NCBI RefSeq assembly: GCF_032852305.1
Contig: NZ_CP136594.1
Location: 3,165,168-3,229,167, forward strand
Source: Parasphingorhabdus sp. SCSIO 66989
Lineage (GTDB): Bacteria; Pseudomonadota; Alphaproteobacteria; Sphingomonadales; Sphingomonadaceae
Length of the DNA: 64,000 nucleotides
Direction: 5' to 3'
Shown here: piece by piece, positions 35,222-43,099 of the stretch
How positions within the stretch are numbered: position 1 is the stretch's first letter
How the letters are laid out: every line of letters starts with the position of its first letter
Position numbers and translations under genes: made by a program
Notes under the pieces: model-generated
Seen by the model: only the letters and a program-made list of their open reading frames with translations
What the model was told of the DNA's origin: nothing
The model's database searches: none

Positions 35222-35992
35222 TCAATACCCGCGCCAGATATTCAGCCGCCGACTATCCTTATTCCGCTGCAAATGCGCTGGGCAGGCACGTGGGCGATAA
35301 TTGCGGGCCAGACACAGCCGCACCTCGCGCAGCCAGCCGCGACTATTGACCGACAGCCGGATCATATCAGCGTTGAGCCCGTCATTGGCGGCGGCAAAGG
35401 CTTTGCGAAATGCGCCGATCGTAAGATCACGCTCGCGCGACAGCCGGTCCATATCGGGAAAGCGTACCGCATCGAACAGCACCCGCGAAATGCGGAAATA
35501 GGTCCCGGGATTATCGGTGAGGCAGCGGCCATGTTTCGCCCATTGCCGGTTGATCAGCCGCGCCGAAGGCATCATGCACAGATTGCGGCGGACAATAGCC
35601 GGAGCCAAAGGCCGCACCGGCGCGCACCATTGCGGATAGTCGGAACCACGCGTTTCCGGCCACAGCCCGTGCAGCACAAAACCGAAATCGCCAATCCGCC
35701 GATGCTCACGATCCCGATTGTCGAGCGCACCACATTGCGTCGCCGCGCGGCTGTCATCTTCACGCCCCTTGCAATATTCCGGCGACCAGCTCAGCGCCAG
35801 CACAAAGCCATCAATCGGGCGGACGCGCACCGGTTGATCCGCCGGTCGGCTGATCCGCGGTGAGGTCGGCAACGCGCCGTCAATGCGGCATTGATAGGAT
35901 TGGGCTTGAGCGGCGACAGGGAAAAGGAGCAGAATAAGAGCAATCAAGGCGCAACCAACCCCCAACTCGTCATGCTGAACTTGTTTCAGCAT
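35222..35992 (-). CDS. Ribonuclease T2 family protein
   Basis: This is a ~256-residue exported endoribonuclease that cleaves RNA to 2',3'-cyclic phosphates. The two catalytic segments are visible: FGFVLHGLWPE (CAS-1, His) and QWAKHGRCL (CAS-2, with Lys-His; the usual leading Glu is Gln). A hydrophobic signal segment (about 14-30) ends near VAAQAQ. The start is odd: ATG 35992 and the next ten codons (MLKQVQHDE) lie in a palindromic repeat, so the repeat appears to have supplied the N-terminus. A TTG further in is an alternative. Confidence 0.85.
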   Translation of the reverse strand: MLKQVQHDELGVGCALIALILLLFPVAAQAQSYQCRIDGALPTSPRISRPADQPVRVRPIDGFVLALSWSPEYCKGREDDSRAATQCGALDNRDREHRRIGDFGFVLHGLWPETRGSDYPQWCAPVRPLAPAIVRRNLCMMPSARLINRQWAKHGRCLTDNPGTYFRISRVLFDAVRFPDMDRLSRERDLTIGAFRKAFAAANDGLNADMIRLSVNSRGWLREVRLCLARNYRPRACPAHLQRNKDSRRLNIWRGY

Positions 35993-36054
35993 CTCGGGCA
36001 CCAGGCACGATAGGTTGGGGGTTGCGGCTTGAGACCCTGAAACAAGTTCAGGGT
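35957..36054. repeat. Paired CTGAA...TTCAG palindromes bracketed by inverted arms
   Basis: Two hairpins with 8-bp arms, ATGCTGAA-N5-TTCAGCAT (35972-35992) and ACCCTGAA-N5-TTCAGGGT (36034-36054), lie head to head. AACCCCCAAC (35957-35966) and its exact reverse complement (36014-36023) join them. It occupies the RNase T2/nadC junction and the first hairpin encodes the N-terminus of the RNase. CTGAAACAAGTTCAG-type repeats are frequent in sphingomonad intergenic DNA (recollection, not checked). Confidence 0.8.
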
Positions 36055-36067
36055 GACGAAACTTCTT

Positions 36068-36934
36068 TTAAACACGCGCAAAATCCAGCCCGATATCTGC
36101 TGCCGGGGCAGACTGTGTCAGCCGACCGACAGAGATATATTGCACACCTGTCTCGGCGATATCGCAGATAGTCTCGAGCGTCACACCGCCCGAGGCCTCA
36201 GTGACAACCCGCCCGCCGATCAGCGTCACCGCGCCGCGCAGCACTTCGGGTGGCATATTGTCGAGCAGGAGATGCGTCGCACCTGCGGCTATGGCCGGTT
36301 CGATCTGATCGACCCGGTCCACCTCGCAGATAATCCGCTCCACCCCGGCATCGCGCGCGCGGCGCACGGCTTCGCCAACATCGCCAGCAACCGCGACATG
36401 GTTATCCTTGATCATCGCCGCGTCCCACAGCCCCATGCGATGGTTCTCGGCACCGCCCATGCGGGTAGCGTATTTCTCCAGAACGCGCAGCCCCGGAATG
36501 GTCTTGCGCGTATCGAGCAAGGTAGCGCCGGTACCCGCAATCCGGTCGACATAGCGGCGCGTCATGGTGGCGATGCCGGTGAGATGCTGCACCGTATTGA
36601 GCGCACTGCGTTCGGCGGTCAGCATCGCCCGGCCTTTGCCTTTGAGGCGCATCAGATCGCTACCCGCCGAAACCGATGCGCCTTCTTCCACCAGCACCTC
36701 AATCGCGACATCGGGATCGAGCGCACGGAAGAACGCTTCGGCCAGCGGTAGACCGGCCACAACACAATCATGCCGCGCATCCATAACCCCGCTGAACAGC
36801 GCATCGGCAGGAATCACGCTCTCGCTGGTAACATCGCGGCCACGATCCGGGCCGGTTAGCGGGCCGCCCATATCCTCTTCCAGAGTGGCGCGGACGAAAT
36901 GGTCGAGGTCGAAGCGATCAAGGGTAAAGGTCAT
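36068..36934 (-). CDS. nadC: Nicotinate-nucleotide pyrophosphorylase (carboxylating)
   Basis: This is a 288-residue enzyme that converts quinolinate and PRPP to nicotinate mononucleotide in de novo NAD synthesis. It shows EDMGGPLTGPDRGRDVTSE, ALNTVQHLTGIATMTRRYVD, DTRKTIPGLRVLEKYA, GGAENHRMGLWDAAMIKDNH and EASGGVT, all in the expected order. ATG 36934 has AAAGGC about six bases upstream. nadA is 2 kb away on the same strand but separated by a broken beta-lactamase and an orphan gene; nadB is 25 kb off, so the pathway is dispersed here. Confidence 0.96.
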   Translation of the reverse strand: MTFTLDRFDLDHFVRATLEEDMGGPLTGPDRGRDVTSESVIPADALFSGVMDARHDCVVAGLPLAEAFFRALDPDVAIEVLVEEGASVSAGSDLMRLKGKGRAMLTAERSALNTVQHLTGIATMTRRYVDRIAGTGATLLDTRKTIPGLRVLEKYATRMGGAENHRMGLWDAAMIKDNHVAVAGDVGEAVRRARDAGVERIICEVDRVDQIEPAIAAGATHLLLDNMPPEVLRGAVTLIGGRVVTEASGGVTLETICDIAETGVQYISVGRLTQSAPAADIGLDFARV

Positions 36935-36974
36935 GGCGCGCCTTTTGCCATTGGCGCTATGGCTTGTCGAGCAT

Positions 36975-38139
36975 TCAGCAGCCCGGCCAGCCCTCGGCCT
37001 CGCATTGCACGACAGCACGCGTCACCGCCTGCATCAGTTCCTGCCGTTCGGCCACCGGGCGGTTGGTCGCGCCGATCATCACCGCCAGCGCATAATGCTG
37101 GCCTTTGGGGGATATCAGCAGGCCGACATCATTATAGCCGGTGGACAGCTTCTCAAAATCCTGCCCGGTTCCGGTCTTGTGCGGCAATATCCAGCCAATG
37201 GCCTCCTCGCCCGCCAGTCCGCCGCGCAGGCGCTTGGGCCCGGTCTTGGATTGGGTCATCAGGTCGATCAGATAGGCACTGGAGGGCTCGGACAATAATT
37301 CGCCGCGTTGCAGCCTTGCCAATGCATCGGTAATCGCCATAGGCGTAGCGCCATCCATCGGATCAGACAGATAAGCGCCGAGTGAACGCGCGCGCTTGCG
37401 TTTGGACAGCCCGGTCGCGCTCCCGCCAGAAGGTGCGTCCGGTGGAATAGCGATTATCCCATTCCATCCCGGCAATCGCCATTTGTAGCAGTTTTTCCCC
37501 AGGACTGATCCGCACGCCCTGAATATCCTGCTCGGCCAGAAACGCCTGCACGCCCGACTGTCCACCGACGCGCCGAAACAGGGCATCATTGGCGGTGTTA
37601 TCGCTACGGGTCATCGCCAGGCTGAGCAGATCGGCAATATCGGTGGTATAGCTGCCCGAGCCTATGCGCTTGCGAACGGGTTGGTGGAAAATGGTGAGAT
37701 CAGCCTGTGTCAGCGTCACCGGATCATCGAGGCTGATATCACCAGCATCCACCCGATCAAGCAGCGTCATCGCCACCCATAGCTTGCTGACGCTCTGCTG
37801 CGGATAAAGCCGCTCCGCCTTATGCGCCGCGACCCAGCCCTTTTCCACCGAGCGTACCGCAATGCCGACATCGCCATCAAAATCGGACCCCAGCGCGGCA
37901 ATCAACGTCGCCAGCCGCCGCGGCGCAGGCGGGCCTTGCTGCACCTGCTCCGCGCCCTCCTCCATCAGCGACCGATTGCCCATACCATCGGCAGCGGCCA
38001 GCGTATTCACCGTCCGCACCGCCGCCTGCCCGCTATCACTTTGCAGCCAGCCATACAGGCCAAAGGGCAGCGCGATCAGCAGCAGCGGCAGAAACAGCCA
38101 GAGATAACGTCTACGCTTGGGTCGGCGGCGTGGGGGCAT
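36975..38139 (-). pseudogene. Class A beta-lactamase-like gene with a single frameshift
   Basis: Two overlapping frames make one protein. From ATG 38139 come a membrane anchor (about 12-32), the SxxK catalytic motif S116-V-S-K119, SDN (179-181) and a plausible omega-loop Glu (E215, GEKLLQ). This frame then ends at 37363. The third motif (KTG, in HKTGTGQDF) and the C-terminus are in a second frame that runs to 36975. The switch lies at about 37410-37412, a run of three C; removing one base restores a 387-codon gene with all motifs. It is either a real pseudogene or a sequencing error. Relation to beta-lactam resistance is unproven. Confidence 0.75.
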
Positions 38140-38277
38140 GGGCGTATATTACGCCATATGTACGAGGGTGGGAAACGGGTTAACCAATGTCATCAAGGTA
38201 GAGTAATAGTGAACCCGTCACCCCCGCAAGGCAAAGGCAATGGCAACCGAAGGTCAACGCGGAGTTCTAGTTCATTA

Positions 38278-38673
38278 CTAAGAGTCCGGTTTCTGCGCCT
38301 GCATCCTTATATGGCCTGTGTGCTCATCAATATCGGTCACCCGCCAACGATAGCCCTTACGTTCCTCGGGAATCCAAGGTGATGCAGTCCCGTAAGATAC
38401 TCCTGGCTCACCATCGATTTTAACGACGTCTATCCATCCATCGAACTCGTCGAGCGCACGGCGAGCGTGAACAATACGCTTTTTATTGCCTGGCTTGTCT
38501 TTCCATATTTGATTGTCTCCAGCATGCAGCCTGCTGTCCATTGTAAGAGTTTTCCAGTCCGTTTCTTTCGACCACAAACTAATGCAAACGCCTTTATCCT
38601 TCTCGGCAGACCAGTCTTGACGCTTATTTTCCAAATTATAGCCCATTGACGAGAATGCTTCGCTAAACTGCAT
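38278..38673 (-). CDS. Unrecognised 131-residue protein
   Basis: This is a small soluble protein with no signal or membrane segment. I do not know the family, although the pattern QDWSAEKDKGVCISLWSKE then RLHAGDNQIW resembles a group of scattered orphan proteins in Rhizobiales (recollection only). It is rich in Trp and Asp/Glu. The surrounding DNA (38140-38277) is AT-richer than the neighbouring genes. It interrupts the nadC-nadA region together with the broken beta-lactamase, so horizontal acquisition is plausible. Confidence 0.6.
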   Translation of the reverse strand: MQFSEAFSSMGYNLENKRQDWSAEKDKGVCISLWSKETDWKTLTMDSRLHAGDNQIWKDKPGNKKRIVHARRALDEFDGWIDVVKIDGEPGVSYGTASPWIPEERKGYRWRVTDIDEHTGHIRMQAQKPDS

Positions 38674-38702
38674 TGTGAACCCCTTATATTTGAAGTCTCA
38701 CC

Positions 38703-39713
38703 TTACCCCACCTTATGCGCCAGATCCTTCGGCCCGAGATCGCCCTGCCCTATTGAACCGGCGGACATTTCCATCATCCGGTCGAGCGACTTCTTCGCTT
38801 CCAGACGCAGTTCTTCTTCAATCTCGATGCGCGGTTCGAGGTCGCGGAGCGCGAGATAGAGTTTCTCCAGTGTGTTGAGCGCCATATAGGGGCAGATATT
38901 GCAGTTGCAGTTGCCGTCCGCGCCGGGTGCGCCGATAAAGGTTTTTTCCGGCACCGCCTTTTCCATCTGGTGGATGATATGCGGCTCGGTGGCGATGATT
39001 ACCGTGTCAGCATCGGTCTCTTTGGCGAATTTCAGGATCGCGCTGGTCGAGCCGACCATATCGGCATGGTCGATGATATAGGATGGGCATTCAGGGTGCG
39101 CCGCAATCGGTGCGTCAGGGTGCTCGGCCTTGAGCTTGACCAACTCGGTCTCGCTGAACTTCTCATGCACAATGCACACGCCCGGCCATAACAGCATATC
39201 GCGGTTGAACTTGCGCGCCAGATAGCCGCCCAAATGCTTGTCGGGGCCGAAGATGATCGGCTGATCTTCGGGTATCTGCTGCAATATGGTTTCGGCGCTG
39301 GAAGAGGTGACGATCACGTCGGACAGCGCCTTCACCTCGGTCGAGCAGTTGATATAGGTCAGCGCAATATGGTCGGGATGCTGCTGGCGGAATTCGCGGA
39401 ATTTGTCCGGCGGGCAGCTGTCTTCAAGGCTGCAGCCGGCGTCCATATCGGGCAGCACCACAATCTTTTCGGGTGACAAGATTTTCGCGGTCTCAGCCAT
39501 GAAACGCACGCCGCAAAAGGCGATGACATCGGCATCGGTCTCCGCTGCCTTGCGCGACAGTTCGAGCGAGTCCCCGACAAAATCGGCAAGGTCCTGAATC
39601 TCCGGCTTCTGATAATAATGCGCCAGGATGATGGCGTTACGCTCTTTGCGCAGACGATCAATTTCGGCTTTGAGATCAAGGCCGGCAAGGCTCTCACGAT
39701 TGATGGCGGTCAT
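38703..39713 (-). CDS. nadA: Quinolinate synthase
   Basis: This is a 336-residue iron-sulfur enzyme that condenses iminoaspartate with dihydroxyacetone phosphate to form quinolinate. AIILAHYYQKPEIQDLADFVGDSLELS, VIAFCGVRFMAETAKIL with the first cluster Cys, GCSLEDSCP, AHPECPSYI with the second Cys and GNCNICPYMA with the third Cys are all present. It is the upstream partner of NadB (at 60.7-62.3 kb) and NadC (36 kb). A palindromic element (39789-39891) lies upstream. Function secure. Confidence 0.97.
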   Translation of the reverse strand: MTAINRESLAGLDLKAEIDRLRKERNAIILAHYYQKPEIQDLADFVGDSLELSRKAAETDADVIAFCGVRFMAETAKILSPEKIVVLPDMDAGCSLEDSCPPDKFREFRQQHPDHIALTYINCSTEVKALSDVIVTSSSAETILQQIPEDQPIIFGPDKHLGGYLARKFNRDMLLWPGVCIVHEKFSETELVKLKAEHPDAPIAAHPECPSYIIDHADMVGSTSAILKFAKETDADTVIIATEPHIIHQMEKAVPEKTFIGAPGADGNCNCNICPYMALNTLEKLYLALRDLEPRIEIEEELRLEAKKSLDRMMEMSAGSIGQGDLGPKDLAHKVG

Positions 39714-39788
39714 AGGCGGGGTTTTCCTATCAATATGGGTCGTGTAGCGCTCTTAAACGGCAGCCAAGAGCGGTGTTGTTGCAGTTGA

Positions 39789-39891
39789 TATAGCGATTCT
39801 TGCGCGATTTTCGAGCAAGAATGCCTTGGGTCCGCCCAAGGCGAGGCGGCGAGACGGCGCTCCGCCTGCAATTTGTGGCGAGATCGCTATA
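39789..39891. repeat. Three-hairpin element with 9-bp inverted termini
   Basis: The termini TATAGCGAT (39789-39797) and ATCGCTATA (39883-39891) are exact reverse complements. Inside, three stems follow one another: ATTCTTGC...GCAAGAAT (39796-39822), GCCTTGGG-TCCG-CCCAAGGC (39823-39842) and AGGCGG...CCGCCT (39844-39867). It lies in the divergent nadA/acyl-CoA synthetase control region, so it could act as a structured RNA or a miniature mobile element. No copy of exactly this sequence is elsewhere in the window. Confidence 0.8.
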
Positions 39892-39957
39892 GTAAATAGT
39901 CGCAAAGCAACGAATCGACTGGCCCGCCAAAAGGGTCGGCAGCGGGAGAATGCCCTT

Positions 39958-41574
39958 ATGTATCAAGTCGCCCTTAGCGAATCCTATTTCCCTGCGCAGA
40001 CCGACACCCCTTATCGCGAGATTACCATCGCAGAGATGCTGCGCGAGCAGGCGCAGAATATCCCGGATATCAAAGCCATGCGCGAGTTGCTGCCCGATGG
40101 CAGTATCGGGCGCGAATGGACCTATGCACAACTGCTGCAGGATGCCGAAAAGCTGGGTCGCGCTCTGGCATCGCGTCATGCAAAAGCCGCGCGGATTGCG
40201 ATATTCGCCGGCAATTGTCCCGAATGGGTGCTGATGGAATATGGCGCGGCCTTTGCGGGCATAACGCTGGTCACGGTTAATCCGTCTTTCACGGCGCGAG
40301 AGGTGCGGTTTGTGCTTGAGCAATCGGGCGCCGAAGCCATCTATTATGCGCCCGTCGTGCGCGGCGCAGAGTTAAAGCCGATCGTTGATGAAAGCTGTGA
40401 AGGTCTGTCTGCCATAAGGCACCAAATCGATATCACCGATGATACGCAATTGCTCCACGGACATGAAAATGGTGAACTGCGCGAAACAGAACCCTCTTTC
40501 ATTGCGCAGATACAATATACATCGGGGACCACGGGCTTCCCCAAGGGAGTGCTGCTGTACCAGCAGGGCCTGTTGCAAAGCAATTATGACGTATTTCAAC
40601 GCATCGGCGTCAAACAGGCAGACGGATATCTATGTCCCCTACCGCTATTTCATACCTCGGGCAGCGCGATCGCCGTTCTGGGTTGTCTGACGACCGGGGC
40701 GACGCTGGTATTGGCGTCCAGCTTTAATCCAGCCGCTATTGTGACCGCCATTGAGCGCGAAAAGCTAGATATAATGGGCGGCGTACCAACCATGTTGATA
40801 GCCCTGATCGAAACAGCACGGGCCACAGGCGCGGACTGCTCCTCCATCCGCCGAACAGTAAGCGGCGGTGCTTTGGTCGCGCCGGAGCTGGTGCGTGGTG
40901 GGCAAGAGATTTTCGGTGCGCCGACCCTTATCATCTATGGTCAGACCGAGGCTTCGCCGGGCGTAACCCACACTTGGCCGGATGACAGCGAGACCGATCT
41001 GACCCAGACAATTGGGCAACCGCTGCCCCATATGGAAGTGTCGATCCGCGACACCAATAATAACTCAGTCTGCCCGATTGGCGCGCAAGGCGAAATCTGT
41101 GTCCGCGGCTATAATGTAATGCAGGGCTATAATGACAATCCCGAGGCCACGGCTGCGGCGATTGATGCGGATGGCTGGCTGCATAGCGGCGACCTCGGCA
41201 CTATGGACGACCGTGGCTATTGCAAGATTACTGGGCGGGTGAAGGAGATGATCATCCGCGGCGGCGAAAATTTGTTCCCGGCGGAGATTGAAGCGGCGAT
41301 GCTCGAGCATCCGATGGTGGCGGAGGTCGCGGTCGCCGGTGTGCCAGATGACAAATGGGGCGAGATTGTCGCCTGTTTCATGCGCGCGGCGGAGGGGGAG
41401 AAGCCCAGCGCCAGTGAGCTCAAGGCCTTTATCCGCGAACGTCTATCGCCACAGAAAACCCCGACGCATTGGATATGGGTTGAGGAGTGGCCGTTAACCG
41501 GCTCGGGCAAGATCCAGAAATTTGCGCTCAGCGAGGCTTTTGTGCGCGGGGACTATGAAGGGCGAAGTGCCTGA
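39958..41574 (+). CDS. AMP-dependent synthetase/ligase (acyl-CoA synthetase-like)
   Basis: This is a 538-residue ANL-superfamily enzyme that activates a carboxylate as acyl-AMP and joins it to CoA. P-loop YTSGTTGFPKGV is at about residue 182-193; YGQTEASP, GEICVRGYNVMQGY, GWLHSGDLGTMDDRGY and KEMIIRGGENLFP with the A8 hinge are all visible. Catalytic Lys is near the end in SGKIQKF. ATG 39958 has GGGAG about nine bases upstream. It resembles medium/long-chain FadD relatives; substrate unknown. Its stop is 2 bases from the convergent hypothetical gene. Confidence 0.9.
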   Translation: MYQVALSESYFPAQTDTPYREITIAEMLREQAQNIPDIKAMRELLPDGSIGREWTYAQLLQDAEKLGRALASRHAKAARIAIFAGNCPEWVLMEYGAAFAGITLVTVNPSFTAREVRFVLEQSGAEAIYYAPVVRGAELKPIVDESCEGLSAIRHQIDITDDTQLLHGHENGELRETEPSFIAQIQYTSGTTGFPKGVLLYQQGLLQSNYDVFQRIGVKQADGYLCPLPLFHTSGSAIAVLGCLTTGATLVLASSFNPAAIVTAIEREKLDIMGGVPTMLIALIETARATGADCSSIRRTVSGGALVAPELVRGGQEIFGAPTLIIYGQTEASPGVTHTWPDDSETDLTQTIGQPLPHMEVSIRDTNNNSVCPIGAQGEICVRGYNVMQGYNDNPEATAAAIDADGWLHSGDLGTMDDRGYCKITGRVKEMIIRGGENLFPAEIEAAMLEHPMVAEVAVAGVPDDKWGEIVACFMRAAEGEKPSASELKAFIRERLSPQKTPTHWIWVEEWPLTGSGKIQKFALSEAFVRGDYEGRSA

Positions 41575-41576
41575 TA

Positions 41577-42059
41577 TCAATCAATCTGGCGCGGATAGCC
41601 GTCGGGAAAATACCGCATGGTTACCCGCTCGACCATCTCTTCGCAGGGTTCATCCAGCTTGTCCAGGCTATCTCTGACATAGGCAGTGATGGTTGTGACA
41701 GACTGCGGTCGATAGCGATGCGCCCTTTCTGCCTCGATATAATTGTCGGTCGTTGACTGAACTGACCAATAGCCGGAATCTTCCATAATAGCTTTTCGGG
41801 TAAGAACGTCAAAAAGCCATGCAAGTCTGCCCAATTTGGCCTGCGTTTCGCTCACAGCATCCGGCACCGTATCCACAGCACCAGCGATGGTCGTCTCTAT
41901 ATTGGCGACCAGACCATCTACCGCACCATGACACATGGCGAAATTCCCTATGTCCGCAGGTGAGAGAACATGAGGATCACCAGACTTTTCTTCAGGCAGA
42001 GGCACCTGGAGAAGTGAATCCTGCATCATGAATAAAAATGCAAAAGAAAACCCAAGCAT
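41577..42059 (-). CDS. Hypothetical protein, coupled to MBL hydrolase
   Basis: This is a 160-residue protein with a short hydrophobic N-terminus (about 1-12, possible signal) and an otherwise soluble sequence of mixed alpha helices. No family recognised. Its ATG overlaps the MBL stop by one base (TAATG), so it is translated from the same mRNA. A role connected with that hydrolase is inferred only from coupling. It ends 2 bases from the acyl-CoA synthetase stop on the other strand. Confidence 0.65.
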   Translation of the reverse strand: MLGFSFAFLFMMQDSLLQVPLPEEKSGDPHVLSPADIGNFAMCHGAVDGLVANIETTIAGAVDTVPDAVSETQAKLGRLAWLFDVLTRKAIMEDSGYWSVQSTTDNYIEAERAHRYRPQSVTTITAYVRDSLDKLDEPCEEMVERVTMRYFPDGYPRQID

Positions 42060-42946
42060 TAATCAGCAGCAACCTTGGACCATATATCTTCATTTTCGGC
42101 CACCACCCCGCGATTTTGCAGATCAATAAGATGGGCCAGCACCGAGCGACCCGCCGCACCGAATAGCCGCGGGTCTAGCCCCTTATACATTTCCGGCACC
42201 ATCGCCTTGATCGCCTTGGGGCCATTGTCGAGCTGCTTCAAAATCTGTTTCTCGCGCTGTTTGCGGTGGCCCATCATGCCGCGCACAAGCTGGCGAGGCT
42301 TGTCGATTTGCGGGCCATGCGCCGGATAATAGACCTTGTCGTCGCGATCATGCACCTTTTGCATCGACGCCATATAGGCCGCCATATCGCCATCGGGCGG
42401 CGAGATTACGCTGGTTGACCAGCCCATGACATGATCACCGGTGAACAGCGCGCCGCTCTCCACCACCGAATAGCAAAGATGGTTGCTGGTATGGCCCGGC
42501 GTTGCCACCGCTTCCAAAGTCCAGCCATCGCCAGACAGACGCTCGCCATCGACCAGCACCCGGTCGGGCGCATAGCTGGTATCAAAGGCCTCATCCGCGC
42601 GCGGACCATCATCATTGAGCACCAGCGGCGCACAGCCGATAATCGGGGCACCGGTTGCCTCGGCCAAAGGTGCCCCAGCAGGCGAATGGTCACGATGGGT
42701 ATGGGTGCAACAGATGGCGACGATCGTCGCCCCTCCGGCAGCGGCGATAATCGCATCGATATGATCGGGCTCGGCAGGGCCTGGATCGATCACCGCGCGA
42801 TCGCTGGCATTGCCGACCAGATAGGTCTGGGTGCCGGTAAAGGTGAAGGGCGAGGGATTACCCGCTAACACCCGCGCCACCAAGGGCTCCAGCTGCTCGG
42901 ATATACCGGTGGGAAAGGGTTCTTCAGGTAGGGCTGATAGGCTCAT
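42059..42946 (-). CDS. Metallo-beta-lactamase-fold hydrolase
   Basis: This is a 295-residue protein. The MBL metal motif appears as CTHTHRDHS (HxHxDH), followed by PGHTSNHLCYSV, FTGDHVMGWS and the last metal His in VYYPAHGP. The C-terminal ~80 residues form a helical winged domain (HRKQREKQIL ... LLGAAGRSVLAHL), as in the glyoxalase II/LACTB2-like branch. Members hydrolyse thioesters, lactones or RNA; they are not antibiotic resistance enzymes. The gene leads a two-gene transcript. Confidence 0.88.
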   Translation of the reverse strand: MSLSALPEEPFPTGISEQLEPLVARVLAGNPSPFTFTGTQTYLVGNASDRAVIDPGPAEPDHIDAIIAAAGGATIVAICCTHTHRDHSPAGAPLAEATGAPIIGCAPLVLNDDGPRADEAFDTSYAPDRVLVDGERLSGDGWTLEAVATPGHTSNHLCYSVVESGALFTGDHVMGWSTSVISPPDGDMAAYMASMQKVHDRDDKVYYPAHGPQIDKPRQLVRGMMGHRKQREKQILKQLDNGPKAIKAMVPEMYKGLDPRLFGAAGRSVLAHLIDLQNRGVVAENEDIWSKVAAD

Positions 42947-43053
42947 AGACTATATGTGCCATGGCAGCGGGCAAAAGAAAAGCGACCAAAGAACAGACAG
43001 CGCTTTGAGTGATCCAAGGGATGCGCTGCCTGCCCTCCCCCCAATTGGCCGTG

Positions 43054-43085
43054 CCGCCACCGGTACATGCGGCTACCGATGGCGG
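43054..43085. terminator. Hairpin downstream of the M56/BlaI operon
   Basis: CCGCCA (43054-43059) pairs with TGGCGG (43080-43085), and CGGTA with TACCG inside. It lies 15 bases after the M56 stop on the minus strand. No U-tract is present, so termination is plausible rather than certain. Confidence 0.45.
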
Positions 43086-43099
43086 GACCTGTGTTGCGC

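Noticed and set aside
37405..37420. Programmed ribosomal frameshifting in the beta-lactamase
   Set aside because: No canonical slippery heptamer, pseudoknot or stimulatory Shine-Dalgarno sequence is visible; a one-base error or mutation in CCC is simpler.
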